Shown: positions 48,301 through 59,490, numbered from the stretch's first letter. The stretch: DNA of 64,000 bases from Photobacterium sanguinicancri (GCF_002265265.1 NZ_NOIF01000001.1:62001-126000), one strand, 5' to 3'. The notes: a model not told the origin generated them from the sequence alone. Numbers and translations are program-made.

Positions 48301-48778
48301 TCGCTCTAATGGGCGTATCTGGATATGGCTGTCCATTACCGTAGCCTTGATATTACAAGCTGCGCCATGGCCCGGAGAGTTAGACCCATTTCGCCCATCT
48401 TTGGTATTGTTAGTCACCTTTTACTGGGTGCTCGCCTTACCTCATCGCGTGAATGTGGGGAGTGCGTTATTTATCGGCTTATTGTGGGATCTTATGCTAG
48501 GTTCCACGCTAGGTGTTCGTGGTTTAATGATGGCGATTGTATGCTATTTAGTGGCACTCAACTTCCAAGTCTTACGTAATCTATCCTTACTACAGCAGGC
48601 ACTTTTGATTGCCATGTTGACGTTACTTGGAAAGTTAATTGAGTTTTGGGCGGAATACTTAGTCTCAGAAGTCACGTTTGAGCCGCAACGCACTTGGGCT
48701 ATTTTACTTAATTTTATCTTGTGGCCTTGGGTGTTTTTGTTATTACGAAGGATGCGACGTAAGTTCTCAATTCGTTAA
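48290..48778 (+). CDS. mreD: Cell shape protein MreD
   Basis: 162 residues, a small polytopic membrane protein with about five helices (IWIWLSITVALILQAAPW; FRPSLVLLVTFYWVLAL; GSALFIGLLWDLMLGSTLGVRGLMMAIVCYLVAL; LQQALLIAMLTLLGKLIEF; WAILLNFILWPWVFLLL), the order and length of MreD. It works with MreC in the elongasome. A terminator follows 60 bases downstream. Confidence 0.96.
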   Translation: MAYSRSNGRIWIWLSITVALILQAAPWPGELDPFRPSLVLLVTFYWVLALPHRVNVGSALFIGLLWDLMLGSTLGVRGLMMAIVCYLVALNFQVLRNLSLLQQALLIAMLTLLGKLIEFWAEYLVSEVTFEPQRTWAILLNFILWPWVFLLLRRMRRKFSIR

Positions 48779-48836
48779 TAATGTGCAGTGTGGGTGCAAA
48801 AATAAAAGTAAAAACACGGTATATACGTATATTTAG

Positions 48837-48863
48837 CAGAGCTCCAGATGGAGCTCTGTTTGT
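48837..48863 (+). terminator. Intrinsic terminator after mreD
   Basis: CAGAGCTCC and GGAGCTCTG form a perfect 9-bp stem with loop AGAT, followed by TTTGT. It separates mreBCD from maf-rng-yhdP. Confidence 0.75.
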
Positions 48864-48928
48864 CTGATTTAGCCTAAAAGCCCACTCTTTGAAGGCGTTT
48901 TTAGGTGGATAATAGAAAGAAGGTTTTC

Positions 48929-49504
48929 ATGTCAGCGATACAACTGCTTTTAGCTTCGGGATCACCACGTCGACAAGAATTATTAGCACAGCTCGGTTAT
49001 ACCTTTAAGCGAATCGTTGTCGATGTAGAAGAGCAGCATCAAGCTCATGAAAGCCCAGCGCAGTATGTACAGCGTCTCTCACAAGATAAAGCGTTGGCTG
49101 GCGTCGCCGCTAGTGAGGGAAATAAGCCCGTTTTAGGGGCTGATACCATCGTTGTCGTTGACGATATTATTTTAGAAAAACCTGCTGACTTCGCAGATTC
49201 CCATCGCATGCTGCGTATGCTATCTGGTCGCGAGCATCAGGTTTTAACCGCCGTGACGCTTGCAAAAGCGGGTCATATTGAAACCCAGTTAGTTACCACG
49301 AAAGTCTGGTTTAAAACCCTGTCAGAGCAAGAAATAGAACTATATTGGCAGAGTGGTGAGCCGCAAGATAAAGCGGGTAGCTACGGCATTCAAGGTATTG
49401 GTGGCAAATTCATTGAGCGTATCGATGGCAGTTATTACGCTGTGATGGGGTTACCTTTAGTAGAAACCGACATCATGGTTACAGCATTTTTAGAATTAGA
49501 TTAG
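48929..49504 (+). CDS. maf: Maf-type nucleotide pyrophosphatase (YhdE)
   Basis: 191 residues. The Maf signature is intact: LLLASGSPRRQELLAQLGY at the start, VLGADTIVVVDD with the catalytic aspartate, LSGREHQVLTAVTL and DKAGSYGIQGIGGKFIERIDGSYYAVMGLPL. The YhdE subgroup hydrolyses dTTP and UTP and is linked to septum formation. The ATG at 48929 is preferred over 48905 because AGAAGG precedes it and the protein then begins MSAIQLLLASG. rng follows after 8 bases. Confidence 0.96.
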   Translation: MSAIQLLLASGSPRRQELLAQLGYTFKRIVVDVEEQHQAHESPAQYVQRLSQDKALAGVAASEGNKPVLGADTIVVVDDIILEKPADFADSHRMLRMLSGREHQVLTAVTLAKAGHIETQLVTTKVWFKTLSEQEIELYWQSGEPQDKAGSYGIQGIGGKFIERIDGSYYAVMGLPLVETDIMVTAFLELD

Positions 49505-49512
49505 AGGCAATA

Positions 49513-50982
49513 ATGAGTACAGAATTGCTAATTAATGTAACGCCAAGTGAAACACGCGTTGCAATGATTGAAGCCGGAACATTACAAGAAGTCCATGTTG
49601 AGCGTGAATCTAAGCGCGGCATTGTGGGTAATATTTACAAAGGCCGAGTAAGCCGCGTTTTACCGGGGATGCAAGCCGCATTTGTTGATATTGGTTTAGA
49701 TAAAGCCGCCTTCTTGCATGCGTCTGATATTGTTCCGCATACTGAATGTGTTGCTGAAAATGAAAAAAAACAATTTCAGGTACTGGATATATCAGAGCTT
49801 GTTCGCCAAGGCCAAGATCTTGTAGTTCAAGTTGTCAAAGATCCTCTCGGGACCAAAGGTGCTCGCCTGACGACGGATGTTACATTACCGTCGCGTTACC
49901 TTGTCTTTATGCCTGGGGCTGGCCATGTTGGTGTTTCTCAGCGCATTGAAAGTGAAAAAGAGCGTGATCGTCTAAAGAAAGTGGTTTCTCACCATTGTGA
50001 TGATTTGGGTGGCTTTATTATTCGTACTGCAGCGGAAGGTGCAACGGAAGATGAAGTGGCACAAGACGCAGCCTTCTTGAAGCACTTATGGCGCAAAGTA
50101 TTAGAGCGTCGTGTCAAGAATAAGCCTAAATCTATGTTGTACGGTGAGCTTGGTTTAGCACAACGTATTTTACGTGACTTTGTTGGTACTGAATTAGACA
50201 GTATTCAAGTGGATTCGCGTTTAGGCTTCGAAAAACTAAAAGAGTTTACCGATGAGTTTGTACCTGAGCTCAGTGATAAGCTGCAGTATTACGCTGGCGA
50301 ACAGCCAATTTTCGATTTGTTTGACACCGAAAGTGAAATTCAACGTTCACTGGATCGTAAAGTAGAGCTTAAATCGGGCGGCTACTTGATTATTGATCAG
50401 ACTGAAGCCATGACGACAGTTGATATCAATACCGGTGCGTTTGTTGGTCGTCGTAATCTCGAAGAGACTATCTTCAACACCAATATTGAAGCGACTAAAG
50501 CCATTGCTCGTCAGCTACGTTTACGTAACTTGGGTGGCATTATCATTATCGATTTTATCGATATGGCCTCAGAGGATCACCAACGTCGGGTGTTACTTGC
50601 GCTTGAACAAGCATTGTCTTACGACCGAGTGAAGACCAACATTAATGGTTTCACTCAGTTAGGTTTAATCGAGATGACACGTAAGCGTACGCGTGAAAGC
50701 ATTGAACACGTACTTTGCGGGACTTGTCCTACATGTGAAGGTCGAGGTTCGGTTAAAACGGTAGAAAGCGTGTGTTATGAAATACTACGCGAGATCACGC
50801 GTGTAAACCGCGCTTACGATGCCGATCGCTTTGTCGTATATGTTGCCCCAGCAGTAGCGGAAGCATTGGCGGGTGATGAGTCTCATGCATTGGCAGAGCT
50901 GGAAGTTTTCATTGGTAAGCAAGTGAAGATCAAAGGCGAGCCGTTATATGTGCAAGAGCAGTTTGATGTAGTCATGATGTAA
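49513..50982 (+). CDS. rng: Ribonuclease G
   Basis: 489 residues, the same length as E. coli RNase G. An S1 domain (RGIVGNIYKGRVSRVLPGMQAAFVDIGLDKAAFLHASDI) is followed by the RNase E/G core with catalytic aspartates in MTTVDINTGAFVG and GGIIIIDFIDM and the zinc-link CGTCPTCEGRG. It lacks the long RNase E scaffold tail. It processes the 5' end of 16S rRNA and degrades some mRNAs. Confidence 0.98.
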   Translation: MSTELLINVTPSETRVAMIEAGTLQEVHVERESKRGIVGNIYKGRVSRVLPGMQAAFVDIGLDKAAFLHASDIVPHTECVAENEKKQFQVLDISELVRQGQDLVVQVVKDPLGTKGARLTTDVTLPSRYLVFMPGAGHVGVSQRIESEKERDRLKKVVSHHCDDLGGFIIRTAAEGATEDEVAQDAAFLKHLWRKVLERRVKNKPKSMLYGELGLAQRILRDFVGTELDSIQVDSRLGFEKLKEFTDEFVPELSDKLQYYAGEQPIFDLFDTESEIQRSLDRKVELKSGGYLIIDQTEAMTTVDINTGAFVGRRNLEETIFNTNIEATKAIARQLRLRNLGGIIIIDFIDMASEDHQRRVLLALEQALSYDRVKTNINGFTQLGLIEMTRKRTRESIEHVLCGTCPTCEGRGSVKTVESVCYEILREITRVNRAYDADRFVVYVAPAVAEALAGDESHALAELEVFIGKQVKIKGEPLYVQEQFDVVMM

Positions 50983-53900
50983 GTGAGGCTCTGCGTGACA
51001 AACGTTACCGTTCGTCTGGCGAGAGGGATGATGTGGCTGGTACTAATTATGTTAGTACTGGCTTCGATTGCTGTTAGTGGTTTACGTCTTCTTCTTCCTC
51101 AGCTTAACGAATATCGCGAACCCATTCGTCAATGGGTTTCTGCGCAGGTCGACATGGACCTGCAAATTGAACAAGTCGAAGGGCACTGGCGCACATTTGG
51201 TCCTTCTTTGATGTTGCAGGGGATCAGTGTTGGTTCATCTGACCTAACTCCATCTTTGGTTAAAGTGGGTGATGTTGAAGTCCGCTTTGATTTATGGCGA
51301 TCTGCATTTCAATTACGTCCAGTTTTTAAAGATGTCAGCATTCATGGTCTTGCTGTCGATCTGACTCAAATCCCCAGTTTAAACCCAAACTTGCCTGACG
51401 TAGAGGTAGATCAAGCGACACCTGAACATCAAGATAAATTGTCGATTGCCCAGCAATTAGAGCAAGTGTTTTTTGTTCGTCTGGGGCACTTTTCATTGAA
51501 AGATGCCAAAGTGAAAACGTGGACGCCATCGGGTGAAATTGTCCAAATCGATATTAACCAACTTAAATGGGCGAATAATAAAGGCGATCATCGTGCGGAA
51601 GGCGTGATTAGCATTGTTGGCACCCATTTAAGTGAGCTTGATGTTAGTGCCAATTTATCGGAACAGGGCGATCTTGAATCGTTATCAGGGCAGATTTATG
51701 CCAACGGCAAGAAGTTGTCGTTTACCCCGTGGTTGCGCAAGCAGCTGACTGGTGGTGTCGACATTACCAGTAGTGAAGTGAATGCGGAGCTTTGGCTCTC
51801 GTTACAAAACGGTGATGTGACTAATGGCCAAGTGCAACTGACAGACAGTAGCTTATCCTGGCATCAGAACAAACAAAGCCACCAAATGGGTATTAAGAAC
51901 GGGATCATTACGGTTAAGCCTGATCGCGAAGATGATGGCTCAGTCTCGTGGCGGGTTGATACGAATGCGATGTCATGGCAAAGCGATAATACGAGCTGGC
52001 CAGCATTGAAGCTTGCTGCTGAATGGCAAATGGGTAAGTGGCAGTTAGCGGTTAATACGATCAAACTCGATCATTTGCAGCCATTGATGGATTTTTTACC
52101 TGACAACGAAGGGATGGATGTATTACGTAAGTTATCACCCTCAGGCTTTGTCAGTGATATCCGTGTTGCTCAAGTGGGTGAGCAGTCTCCGCGCTTTTCT
52201 TTGAAGCTTGAGCAGTTTGGTATTAAGCAATGGGAACTGATTCCAGGCATACACAAACTGGACGCAAATGTCAGCGGCGATTTGCATTCAGGCCGAGCCA
52301 TTTTGAGCGTGCAAAATGATGTGCTGCCGTTTGGCGATGTGTTCCAAGCGCCGCTAGCGGTTGATAGTGGTGATGTTACAGCTTATTGGCAAGTGAACGA
52401 TGGTGGTTGGCGACTTTGGAGCGATAGCTTAAAAGTGACCACACCACACCTAGCGATTAATGGTGAGTTTCGGATTGATTTCCCAGCAGATAAACCAAGT
52501 TGGTTATCATTTTATGGTGAAGCTTCTGCGTATGAAGTAGGTGAAACGTGGCGCTATTTACCGACGTTGTCGTTGGGAAGAGAACTCACTGATTATCTAT
52601 CTGCCGCCATTCGCGGTGGGCAGGCGAAAGGCGCTCAACTGCTGTGGTATGGCGATCTGCAAGATTACCCATACAGCGATCATAGCGGGATCTTTCAAGC
52701 AAAAGTACCACTGAAAAATGCAAAATTCAGCTTTGATACGGAATGGCCCGAGCTGACTGATTTGCAGCTGGACCTATTGTTTGAGAATGATTTCATGTAT
52801 CTCGATTCTCGCCATGCTAAAACCATGAGAGCGACAGCGAAAAAGGTCACTGGCGTCTCAGAGCTGAGTGAAAATGGCCATTTGGAGCTCAACGTTGCTG
52901 TTGCTGCTGAAGGTGAAGCTGTTCGCGATTACATGATGGCAACGCCATTAGTTGATTCTGTCGGAGCGGCATTATCAACAGTACAAGTTTCGGGGCCTGT
53001 TACTGCTGATTTTAAATTGGATATTCCTTTTGATGGCACTGATGTTCGAGCGTGGGGTTCCGCCAAACTAGATAACAATACTGTTCTTATTGATGCGCCA
53101 CCACTTGCGCTAGCACAGGTAAGCGGCAGTATTGGTTTTGATAACGATGTAATTTCAGCGAAAGGGTTGAGTGGCAAGTTACTGGATCAAAAAGTCGATA
53201 TTGGTTTTGACGGTAAAAGTCTTGAAACGGGTTATCAGGTTGATATTGGTGTGAAAGGTAATTGGCAAGTTGCACCGCTTCAGATGCAACTTAATGATCC
53301 TTTGCTAGCACATGTTGATGGCCACAGTGAATGGCAAGCGGATGTAGGGGTGAGTTTGCATGATATCGGCTTTAAATATCAGGTCGATCTTAAAGCGCCG
53401 TTATCGAGCCTGTCTAGTGATCTTCCGTATCCATTAACCTTATCGAACAAGCGCTCAGGCCAAATGGCTAACTTGCATGTCGAGGGTAATGGCGATGTGT
53501 TAACCGCCGATCTGTTATTGCCGGATGTGAAGTACCGCACGCGTTTGGCATTGACCAAACCGCGCCTAACTTTAGCATCGAGTTATCTTGCTGTCGGAGG
53601 AAGCCAGTTACGTCCATTGGGTAAGCGTACTCATATAGTCAACATTAATAGTGATTATCTTGATGGTGATCGTTGGATTGATTTGGCCAACGAGGTGATC
53701 GAACGTTATGACTCAGCATCGCTGAAGAGCATGAAAACGCCCCCTTCAGCCTTTCCTGAGTTACCGTTACCGACTCGGGTGAATGTTCAGCTTAAACGTT
53801 TGAGCCTAGCGACACTTGATTGGCATGATGTTGCGCTTGCTGCGCGTGATAGTCGTAAGCAGTGGCACTTTATTGTTGGCAGCCGAGAAGCAACCGGTGA

Positions 53901-54912
53901 AGCATTCTGGCCGCAATATAAGCCGCTGAATGTGGTAATGGATAAAATTCACGTTAATTTACCATTGTTAGAAGGGATAGAAGACGATCTTCCTACTGAT
54001 AAGTACGTACCACAAACGGATGTACCTTTAGCTACCAGTTTTGATCAGAGTGTGATGAAAAACATGCCTGATATGGATCTCACGATCAAAGATGCTTGGC
54101 TTCAAGGTTACCGTTTAGGGAAGGTGTCAGGTCAACTTCGCCATGATGAGTCCACATTAGTACTGCAGAACCTACAAATTGATTCTGGGGTAACTTCGTT
54201 GAGCCTTGATGGTCACTGGACGTTGGCAAATGGTCAGAATGAAACCCACATCGCTTTTGATATTGATGGTGAAAATAGCTCTGACTTAATGGGACGTTTT
54301 GGTATTTCGGGCGGGGTAGAAGATGCGTCATTCAGTAGTTATGCATCGATTCAGTGGCAAGGCGCACCTTGGTCAATGCACCGTGAAACGTTATCCGGTG
54401 AGATTAAAACGGAAACGGGTAAAGGCTTTATCAGTAATGTGGGTGGAGCCGGACGTTTATTAGGTTTATTCAGTATTGATTCGATCATCCGTAAAATGCA
54501 GCTCGATTTTTCAGGTGTATTTGATAATGGTTTAGCGTTTGATTACATTCGAGGTTCAGGCAAGTTAGATAACGGTATTTTCACGACTGACGACATAAAA
54601 ATGAAAGCCCTAGCGGGTGACATGTTTATTCAAGGTAAAGCGAATTTAGTCGATGAAACCGTTGATGCTCGGGTTCGATTTAATCCTGATCTGACGTCTG
54701 GTATTCCGGTCTTAACGGCTTTTGCCATTGCACCGCCGACGGCGTTATATGTATTAGCTATTTCGACTGCGTTAGCGCCAGTAGTTGATGTATTTACCCA
54801 GATTAACTATCAGATCAAAGGGCCAATTGATGCGCCTGTTGTGTCTGAAAAATCCCGCTTTACAGGGGAGTTTGTGGTACCAGAATCGATGGGTGAAAGT
54901 GACAGTAAATAA
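50983..54912 (+). CDS. yhdP: AsmA/TamB-like envelope protein YhdP
   Basis: 1309 residues. One N-terminal membrane helix (MMWLVLIMLVLASIAVSGLRLLLP) anchors a very long repeat-beta periplasmic rod; the N-terminal FGPSLMLQGISV and C-terminal AsmA-type region (GKGFISNVGGAGRLLGLFSIDSIIRKMQLDFSGVF) match E. coli YhdP. YhdP, TamB and YdbH are redundant bridges for glycerophospholipid transport to the outer membrane. The start is GTG: either 50983, right after the rng stop, or 50995, which has GAGG six bases before it. Confidence 0.95.
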   Translation: MRLCVTNVTVRLARGMMWLVLIMLVLASIAVSGLRLLLPQLNEYREPIRQWVSAQVDMDLQIEQVEGHWRTFGPSLMLQGISVGSSDLTPSLVKVGDVEVRFDLWRSAFQLRPVFKDVSIHGLAVDLTQIPSLNPNLPDVEVDQATPEHQDKLSIAQQLEQVFFVRLGHFSLKDAKVKTWTPSGEIVQIDINQLKWANNKGDHRAEGVISIVGTHLSELDVSANLSEQGDLESLSGQIYANGKKLSFTPWLRKQLTGGVDITSSEVNAELWLSLQNGDVTNGQVQLTDSSLSWHQNKQSHQMGIKNGIITVKPDREDDGSVSWRVDTNAMSWQSDNTSWPALKLAAEWQMGKWQLAVNTIKLDHLQPLMDFLPDNEGMDVLRKLSPSGFVSDIRVAQVGEQSPRFSLKLEQFGIKQWELIPGIHKLDANVSGDLHSGRAILSVQNDVLPFGDVFQAPLAVDSGDVTAYWQVNDGGWRLWSDSLKVTTPHLAINGEFRIDFPADKPSWLSFYGEASAYEVGETWRYLPTLSLGRELTDYLSAAIRGGQAKGAQLLWYGDLQDYPYSDHSGIFQAKVPLKNAKFSFDTEWPELTDLQLDLLFENDFMYLDSRHAKTMRATAKKVTGVSELSENGHLELNVAVAAEGEAVRDYMMATPLVDSVGAALSTVQVSGPVTADFKLDIPFDGTDVRAWGSAKLDNNTVLIDAPPLALAQVSGSIGFDNDVISAKGLSGKLLDQKVDIGFDGKSLETGYQVDIGVKGNWQVAPLQMQLNDPLLAHVDGHSEWQADVGVSLHDIGFKYQVDLKAPLSSLSSDLPYPLTLSNKRSGQMANLHVEGNGDVLTADLLLPDVKYRTRLALTKPRLTLASSYLAVGGSQLRPLGKRTHIVNINSDYLDGDRWIDLANEVIERYDSASLKSMKTPPSAFPELPLPTRVNVQLKRLSLATLDWHDVALAARDSRKQWHFIVGSREATGEAFWPQYKPLNVVMDKIHVNLPLLEGIEDDLPTDKYVPQTDVPLATSFDQSVMKNMPDMDLTIKDAWLQGYRLGKVSGQLRHDESTLVLQNLQIDSGVTSLSLDGHWTLANGQNETHIAFDIDGENSSDLMGRFGISGGVEDASFSSYASIQWQGAPWSMHRETLSGEIKTETGKGFISNVGGAGRLLGLFSIDSIIRKMQLDFSGVFDNGLAFDYIRGSGKLDNGIFTTDDIKMKALAGDMFIQGKANLVDETVDARVRFNPDLTSGIPVLTAFAIAPPTALYVLAISTALAPVVDVFTQINYQIKGPIDAPVVSEKSRFTGEFVVPESMGESDSK

Positions 54913-55004
54913 ACGTCGATAGATAAGTGGCAGGGTACTTTTTTCATTGTCGAGGGGCAAAAGTACTGCTGTAAGCGAAATCAACAATCATTCAAGGAGT
55001 GAGA

Positions 55005-55850
55005 ATGATGAAGAGCATGATCAATAAGGTTGGCGTCGTACAGATGAATTCAGGTCGAGATCCTGAAGTGAATGTCGCCAAGCTTAAAAAGAAACTGAAA
55101 GGACTGCAGTTACAGGGCGCTCGTTTAGTGATTACGCCAGAAAATGCCCTGATCTTTGGTAGCACTGATGACTATCAGCAACATGCAGAAGCATTAGGTG
55201 ATGGCCCTTTGCAGTCGACAGTTGCCCGAATGGCCGAAAGATTGGGGATCTGGTTACTGATTGGATCATTTCCAATTCGTCAGCAAAGTGGTGCAATGAC
55301 GAGTACTGCACTGCTTTATGATGATAAAGGCCAGCTTGTCGCACACTATAATAAGCTGCACATGTTTGATGTGGAGATTGAAGATAAGCACCACAGCTAT
55401 CGAGAATCAGACACTTTTCAAGCCGGTGACGAAACGGTTGTTGCCGATACACCGTTTGGCCGATTAGGGCTTTCGATTTGTTATGATGTACGATTCCCCC
55501 AGCTTTACAGCGCACTTCGTGCGAAAGGTGCGGATATCATTATCGTGCCAGCTGCATTTACCCGAGTCACAGGGCAAGCGCACTGGGATGTATTATTACG
55601 TGCTCGTGCGATTGAAAACCAGTGTTGGTTAATTGCCGCGGCACAGTCGGGTGAGCATTTTGACGGTCGTGAAACATGGGGCCATTCGATGATTATTGAC
55701 CCTTGGGGGCAGGTAGTGGCATGCCAAGCACAAGGGACTGGGGTATTAACCGCAGACATTGATTTGAAATTAAGCCACACTATAAGAACAAATATGCCGG
55801 TGATGCAGCATGCAAGATTTGCAGTGCATCAGCGCAACGATAAGAGCTGA
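55005..55850 (+). CDS. Carbon-nitrogen hydrolase, Nit1-like (deaminated glutathione amidase type)
   Basis: 281 residues of the nitrilase superfamily. The Glu-Lys-Cys triad can be seen in ITPENALIFG, HYNKLHMFDVEI and LSICYDVRFPQLY. The Nit1/NitFhit-like branch hydrolyses deaminated glutathione, a repair reaction; this is the family's best-supported role, not shown here. AAGGAG lies five bases before the ATG at 55005. It sits between yhdP and tldD and is followed by tldD after 4 bases. Confidence 0.92.
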   Translation: MMKSMINKVGVVQMNSGRDPEVNVAKLKKKLKGLQLQGARLVITPENALIFGSTDDYQQHAEALGDGPLQSTVARMAERLGIWLLIGSFPIRQQSGAMTSTALLYDDKGQLVAHYNKLHMFDVEIEDKHHSYRESDTFQAGDETVVADTPFGRLGLSICYDVRFPQLYSALRAKGADIIIVPAAFTRVTGQAHWDVLLRARAIENQCWLIAAAQSGEHFDGRETWGHSMIIDPWGQVVACQAQGTGVLTADIDLKLSHTIRTNMPVMQHARFAVHQRNDKS

Positions 55851-55854
55851 GTAG

Positions 55855-57303
55855 ATGACGCTAAAAACTGTAGAAAACACCATGCTGGATCAATCAGGGA
55901 TTGGGCGTGACGATCTTCAACGTATTCTTGGTCAAATTGCGACGCGAGATGTTGATTATGCTGATATTTATTTTCAGTCATGCTGGCACGAATCTTTAGT
56001 GCTAGAAGATAGCATTATCAAAGATGGCTCCTTTAACATTGACCGTGGTGTTGGCGTTCGTGCTGTCACTGGTGAAAAAACAGGTTTTGCTTACTCGGAT
56101 CAAATTAACGAATTAGCTTTAACGCAAAGTGCAAAAGCTGCACGTGGTATTGCCCGTAAAGGTACCAGCGGTAAGGTACAAGCCTTTACGGCGGTTGAAG
56201 CTCCAATGATTTATGCGGCGATTGATCCGCTCTCAAGTTTTGATAAGTACCAGAAAATCGCGTTACTTGAAGAAATTGACGCGTATATTCGCAGTAAAGA
56301 GCCTTTGGTAACCGAAGTTTCAGTCAGCATTAATGGTGTGTACGAGCAAGTGCTGGTGGCAGCGCTTGATGGTACTTATGCTGCTGATATTCGCCCATTA
56401 GTACGTCTGTCAATTAGCGTATTGGTGGAACGTGGTGATAAGCGTGAACGTGGTAGTGCGGGCGGCGGTGGCCGTTACGGTTATGAATTCTTTGTCCAAG
56501 AGGAAGCGAACGGTAAAACGGTCGCACTGAACTTTGCTGATGAAGCGATTCGACAGGCATTGGTTAATCTGGATGCTGAAGCTGCACCTGCGGGTACTAT
56601 GCCTGTTGTTTTAGGCGCAGGTTGGCCTGGCGTGCTATTGCACGAAGCAGTAGGTCACGGTTTAGAAGGCGATTTTAATCGTAAAGAATCATCCATGTTC
56701 TCAGGTCAAATGGGCGAACAAGTGACTTCATCGCTTTGTACTATCGTTGATGATGGTACCTTAGCTGATCGTCGTGGCTCGTTGAACATTGATGATGAAG
56801 GCACCCCAGGTCAATACAATGTATTGGTTGAAGGCGGTAAGCTAAAAGGTTATATGCAAGATAAGTTGAATGCGCGTCTTATGGGCGTAGCTCCAACCGG
56901 TAATGGCCGTCGTGAATCTTACGCGCATTTACCTATGCCACGCATGACCAATACTTACATGTTACCAGGCGAACATTCGCGTGAAGAGATTATCTCAAGC
57001 GTGAAGAATGGTATCTATGCGCCAAACTTTGGTGGTGGTCAGGTTGATATTACATCCGGTAAGTTTGTATTCTCGGCATCGGAAGCATACTTGATCGAAA
57101 ATGGTAAAATAACTCGCCCAATTAAAGGTGCAACCTTGATCGGTAGTGGTATTGAAGCCATGCAGCAAGTGTCGATGGTGGGTAATGATCTAGAGATCGA
57201 TCGCGGTGTGGGTGTATGTGGTAAAGCAGGTCAAAGCGTGCCTGTTGGTGTAGGACAGCCAACCTTGAAAATTGATTCCATGACGGTGGGTGGTACTGAC
57301 TAG
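55855..57303 (+). CDS. tldD: Metalloprotease subunit TldD
   Basis: 482 residues, the usual TldD length. The zinc-binding motif [15 protein letters not shown] (HExxxH) lies at about residue 263. TldD forms a heterodimeric protease with TldE/PmbA that degrades unfolded peptides and matures microcin B17 and CcdA-type substrates. The partner gene pmbA is 750 bases downstream, with yjgA in between on the other strand; in E. coli tldD and pmbA are far apart. Confidence 0.98.
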   Translation: MTLKTVENTMLDQSGIGRDDLQRILGQIATRDVDYADIYFQSCWHESLVLEDSIIKDGSFNIDRGVGVRAVTGEKTGFAYSDQINELALTQSAKAARGIARKGTSGKVQAFTAVEAPMIYAAIDPLSSFDKYQKIALLEEIDAYIRSKEPLVTEVSVSINGVYEQVLVAALDGTYAADIRPLVRLSISVLVERGDKRERGSAGGGGRYGYEFFVQEEANGKTVALNFADEAIRQALVNLDAEAAPAGTMPVVLGAGWPGVLLHEAVGHGLEGDFNRKESSMFSGQMGEQVTSSLCTIVDDGTLADRRGSLNIDDEGTPGQYNVLVEGGKLKGYMQDKLNARLMGVAPTGNGRRESYAHLPMPRMTNTYMLPGEHSREEIISSVKNGIYAPNFGGGQVDITSGKFVFSASEAYLIENGKITRPIKGATLIGSGIEAMQQVSMVGNDLEIDRGVGVCGKAGQSVPVGVGQPTLKIDSMTVGGTD

Positions 57304-57330
57304 GTTAGAGTGGTACTCACTTCATCGTTA

Positions 57331-57367
57331 AAACAATAACGCCAGCATCATGCTGGCGTTATTGTTT
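57331..57367. terminator. Bidirectional terminator between tldD and yjgA
   Basis: A perfect 17-bp stem: AAACAATAACGCCAGCA and TGCTGGCGTTATTGTTT around a TCA loop. T-rich ends occur on both strands, and it lies between two convergent genes. Confidence 0.9.
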
Positions 57368-57384
57368 GAGTCTAATACTGAGTA

Positions 57385-57909
57385 TTAGTTGCTCATGTAC
57401 AGTTCTTTTAAGTACTGGAAAATTTCGCGATATGCTTTCGCTGGCTTTTCCTGTTCTTTTTCTTTATTCGCTTGGCGAACAAGTTGGCGTAGACGCTGAC
57501 GGTCAGCATCTGGGTGATCAACTAAAATGGCATTGATCATACTGTCGCCATTAGTAATGAGCTTATCGCGCTTTTGCTCAAGCTTTTTCAACTCAACAGT
57601 GGTTTGTGAGTGCTTGTTGTTTAGCTTATCCAATGCCGCTTGGATTGGATCAAGATCGATATAGCGCATTTGCTTACCGATGTATTGCAGTTGGCGACGA
57701 CGCGCTTCATTTTTAAAGCGTTGTGCATCTTTGACAGCTGCATGCATATCGTCATCTAGCGGTATTTTTGCTAGTGCATTAGGCGTTAAGTTTACTAACT
57801 CTTCCCCTAGTTTTTGCAACGCTTCCATGTCACGTTTCATCTCAGTTTTACTTACCCAGATGATTTCTTCTTCTGGTTCCCAAGGGGCTTTTTGATTTTT
57901 ACGGCTCAT
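57385..57909 (-). CDS. darP: Ribosome-associated protein DarP (YjgA)
   Basis: 174 residues of the YjgA/DUF615 family, rich in charged helices ([48 protein letters not shown]). E. coli YjgA binds late 50S assembly intermediates. The start [27 protein letters not shown] at 57909 gives the family's usual N-terminus; a longer frame to 57945 is unlikely. Divergent from pmbA. Confidence 0.94.
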   Translation of the reverse strand: MSRKNQKAPWEPEEEIIWVSKTEMKRDMEALQKLGEELVNLTPNALAKIPLDDDMHAAVKDAQRFKNEARRRQLQYIGKQMRYIDLDPIQAALDKLNNKHSQTTVELKKLEQKRDKLITNGDSMINAILVDHPDADRQRLRQLVRQANKEKEQEKPAKAYREIFQYLKELYMSN

Positions 57910-58059
57910 AAAAGGGCTCACTAACCTGCTAATGACAAACCGCACTAATGTCGGTTTGGTGGTAATGGTTCTATTTTATCAGTTTAAACACAAATTTGGG
58001 CGCAAATTAGCACACGAGAGTGTTATTCTAATTATATCAGCATAACAATAAGTGAAATT

Positions 58060-59403
58060 ATGGACGTGAGAGAACAGGTCGCACAACAGCGCGTGGAGCT
58101 GGAAGCTGCGGTTGCTAAAGCATTAGAGCTAGCAGGCCAACAAGCCGACGCGGCAGAAGTTGCTATTAATAAAACAACAGGCATTAGTGTTTCTACCCGT
58201 ATGTGTGAGGTGGAAAACGTTGAATTTAATAGTGATGGTGCACTTGGCATCACCGTTTATCGTGGTCAGCGTAAAGGTAGCGCATCAACATCTGATTTAA
58301 GTGAGAGCGCCATTGCTCAAACGGTTGCCGCTGCGTTAGACATTGCACGTTACACCTCTGAAGATCCTTATGCAGGCCCCGGCCCTGAAGAGCTGATGGC
58401 GCGTGAGATCCCTGATTTAGACTTATTCCACCCAGATGAACCTGAGCCTGATCGTGCTGCTGCGATTGCGATTGCTGCTGAGCAGGCGGCGCTCGATTTC
58501 GATCCTCGTATCAAACAAAGTGATGGTGCAAGTTACGACAGCCATTACGGGGTACGTGTTTACGGTAACAGCCATGGCATGCTAGCGAGCTATGCATCAA
58601 GTCGTCATAGCACCAGCTGCTGTGTGATTGCACAGGGTAAAAACGGTGAGATGGAGCGAGATTACAGCTACACCTCAGCCCGTGTTGCTTCTGAACTATG
58701 GACGCCTGAGCGTGTTGGTCAACATGCGGCTGAGCGTACTGTTGGTCGTGTTGATGCTCAAAAGCTAACAACCCGTGAAGCGCCAATTATGTTTGCTGCT
58801 GATATTGCGACAGGCTTGTTTGGCCATTTAGTGATGGGGATTAGCGGTTCAAATTTATACCGTAAATCGTCTTTCTTACTGGATCAGCTGGGTGAGCAAA
58901 TTTATCCCGAGTGGATGAACATTAGCGAACGTCCTCACATTTTACGAGGGATGGCGAGTACACCGTTTGATAGTGAGGGTTTAGCCACTCACGATCGTGA
59001 AATTATTACTGATGGCTGTCTGCAAACGTATCTGATGACCAGTTACGCTGCTCGCAAGTTGAAGATGCAACCGACAGGTCATGCTGGTGGTATCCATAAC
59101 TGGATGGTGAACTCGACTGGCGAAAGCTTTGAGCTGATGCTGAAAAAAATGGATCGAGGTTTGTTGGTCACTGAGTTAATGGGCCAAGGCGTGAATATCA
59201 TTACGGGTGATTACTCTCGTGGCGCGGCTGGCTTCTGGGTAGAAAATGGTGAAATCCAATATCCAGTCAGTGAGATTACCATCGCGGGTAACTTGAAAGA
59301 CATGATGAAAAATATTGTCGCGATTGGTACGGATACCGAAATGCGTAGCCAGATCCAAACGGGTTCTATTTTGCTTGATACCATGAAGATTGCTGGCGAA
59401 TAA
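58060..59403 (+). CDS. pmbA: Metalloprotease subunit PmbA (TldE)
   Basis: 447 residues of the TldD/PmbA family. It has the family's C-terminal hallmark [30 protein letters not shown] and the central [21 protein letters not shown], but no HExxxH motif, as expected for the TldE subunit, which supports zinc-bearing TldD. Divergent from yjgA and followed by a strong bidirectional terminator shared with mgtE. Confidence 0.97.
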   Translation: MDVREQVAQQRVELEAAVAKALELAGQQADAAEVAINKTTGISVSTRMCEVENVEFNSDGALGITVYRGQRKGSASTSDLSESAIAQTVAAALDIARYTSEDPYAGPGPEELMAREIPDLDLFHPDEPEPDRAAAIAIAAEQAALDFDPRIKQSDGASYDSHYGVRVYGNSHGMLASYASSRHSTSCCVIAQGKNGEMERDYSYTSARVASELWTPERVGQHAAERTVGRVDAQKLTTREAPIMFAADIATGLFGHLVMGISGSNLYRKSSFLLDQLGEQIYPEWMNISERPHILRGMASTPFDSEGLATHDREIITDGCLQTYLMTSYAARKLKMQPTGHAGGIHNWMVNSTGESFELMLKKMDRGLLVTELMGQGVNIITGDYSRGAAGFWVENGEIQYPVSEITIAGNLKDMMKNIVAIGTDTEMRSQIQTGSILLDTMKIAGE

Positions 59404-59433
59404 GCCATACGCGAGCATCATATTCGATGTAAT

Positions 59434-59467
59434 AAAAAAACCGAGACGCTAGCGCCTCGGTTTTTTT
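59434..59467. terminator. Bidirectional terminator between pmbA and mgtE
   Basis: AAAAAAACCGAG and CTCGGTTTTTTT pair perfectly over 12 bp and flank a further CGC-TA-GCG core. Seven A on one side and seven T on the other make it work on both strands for the convergent genes. Confidence 0.93.
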
Positions 59468-59490
59468 GTGCTTTTTGAAAAGGGCTTTGG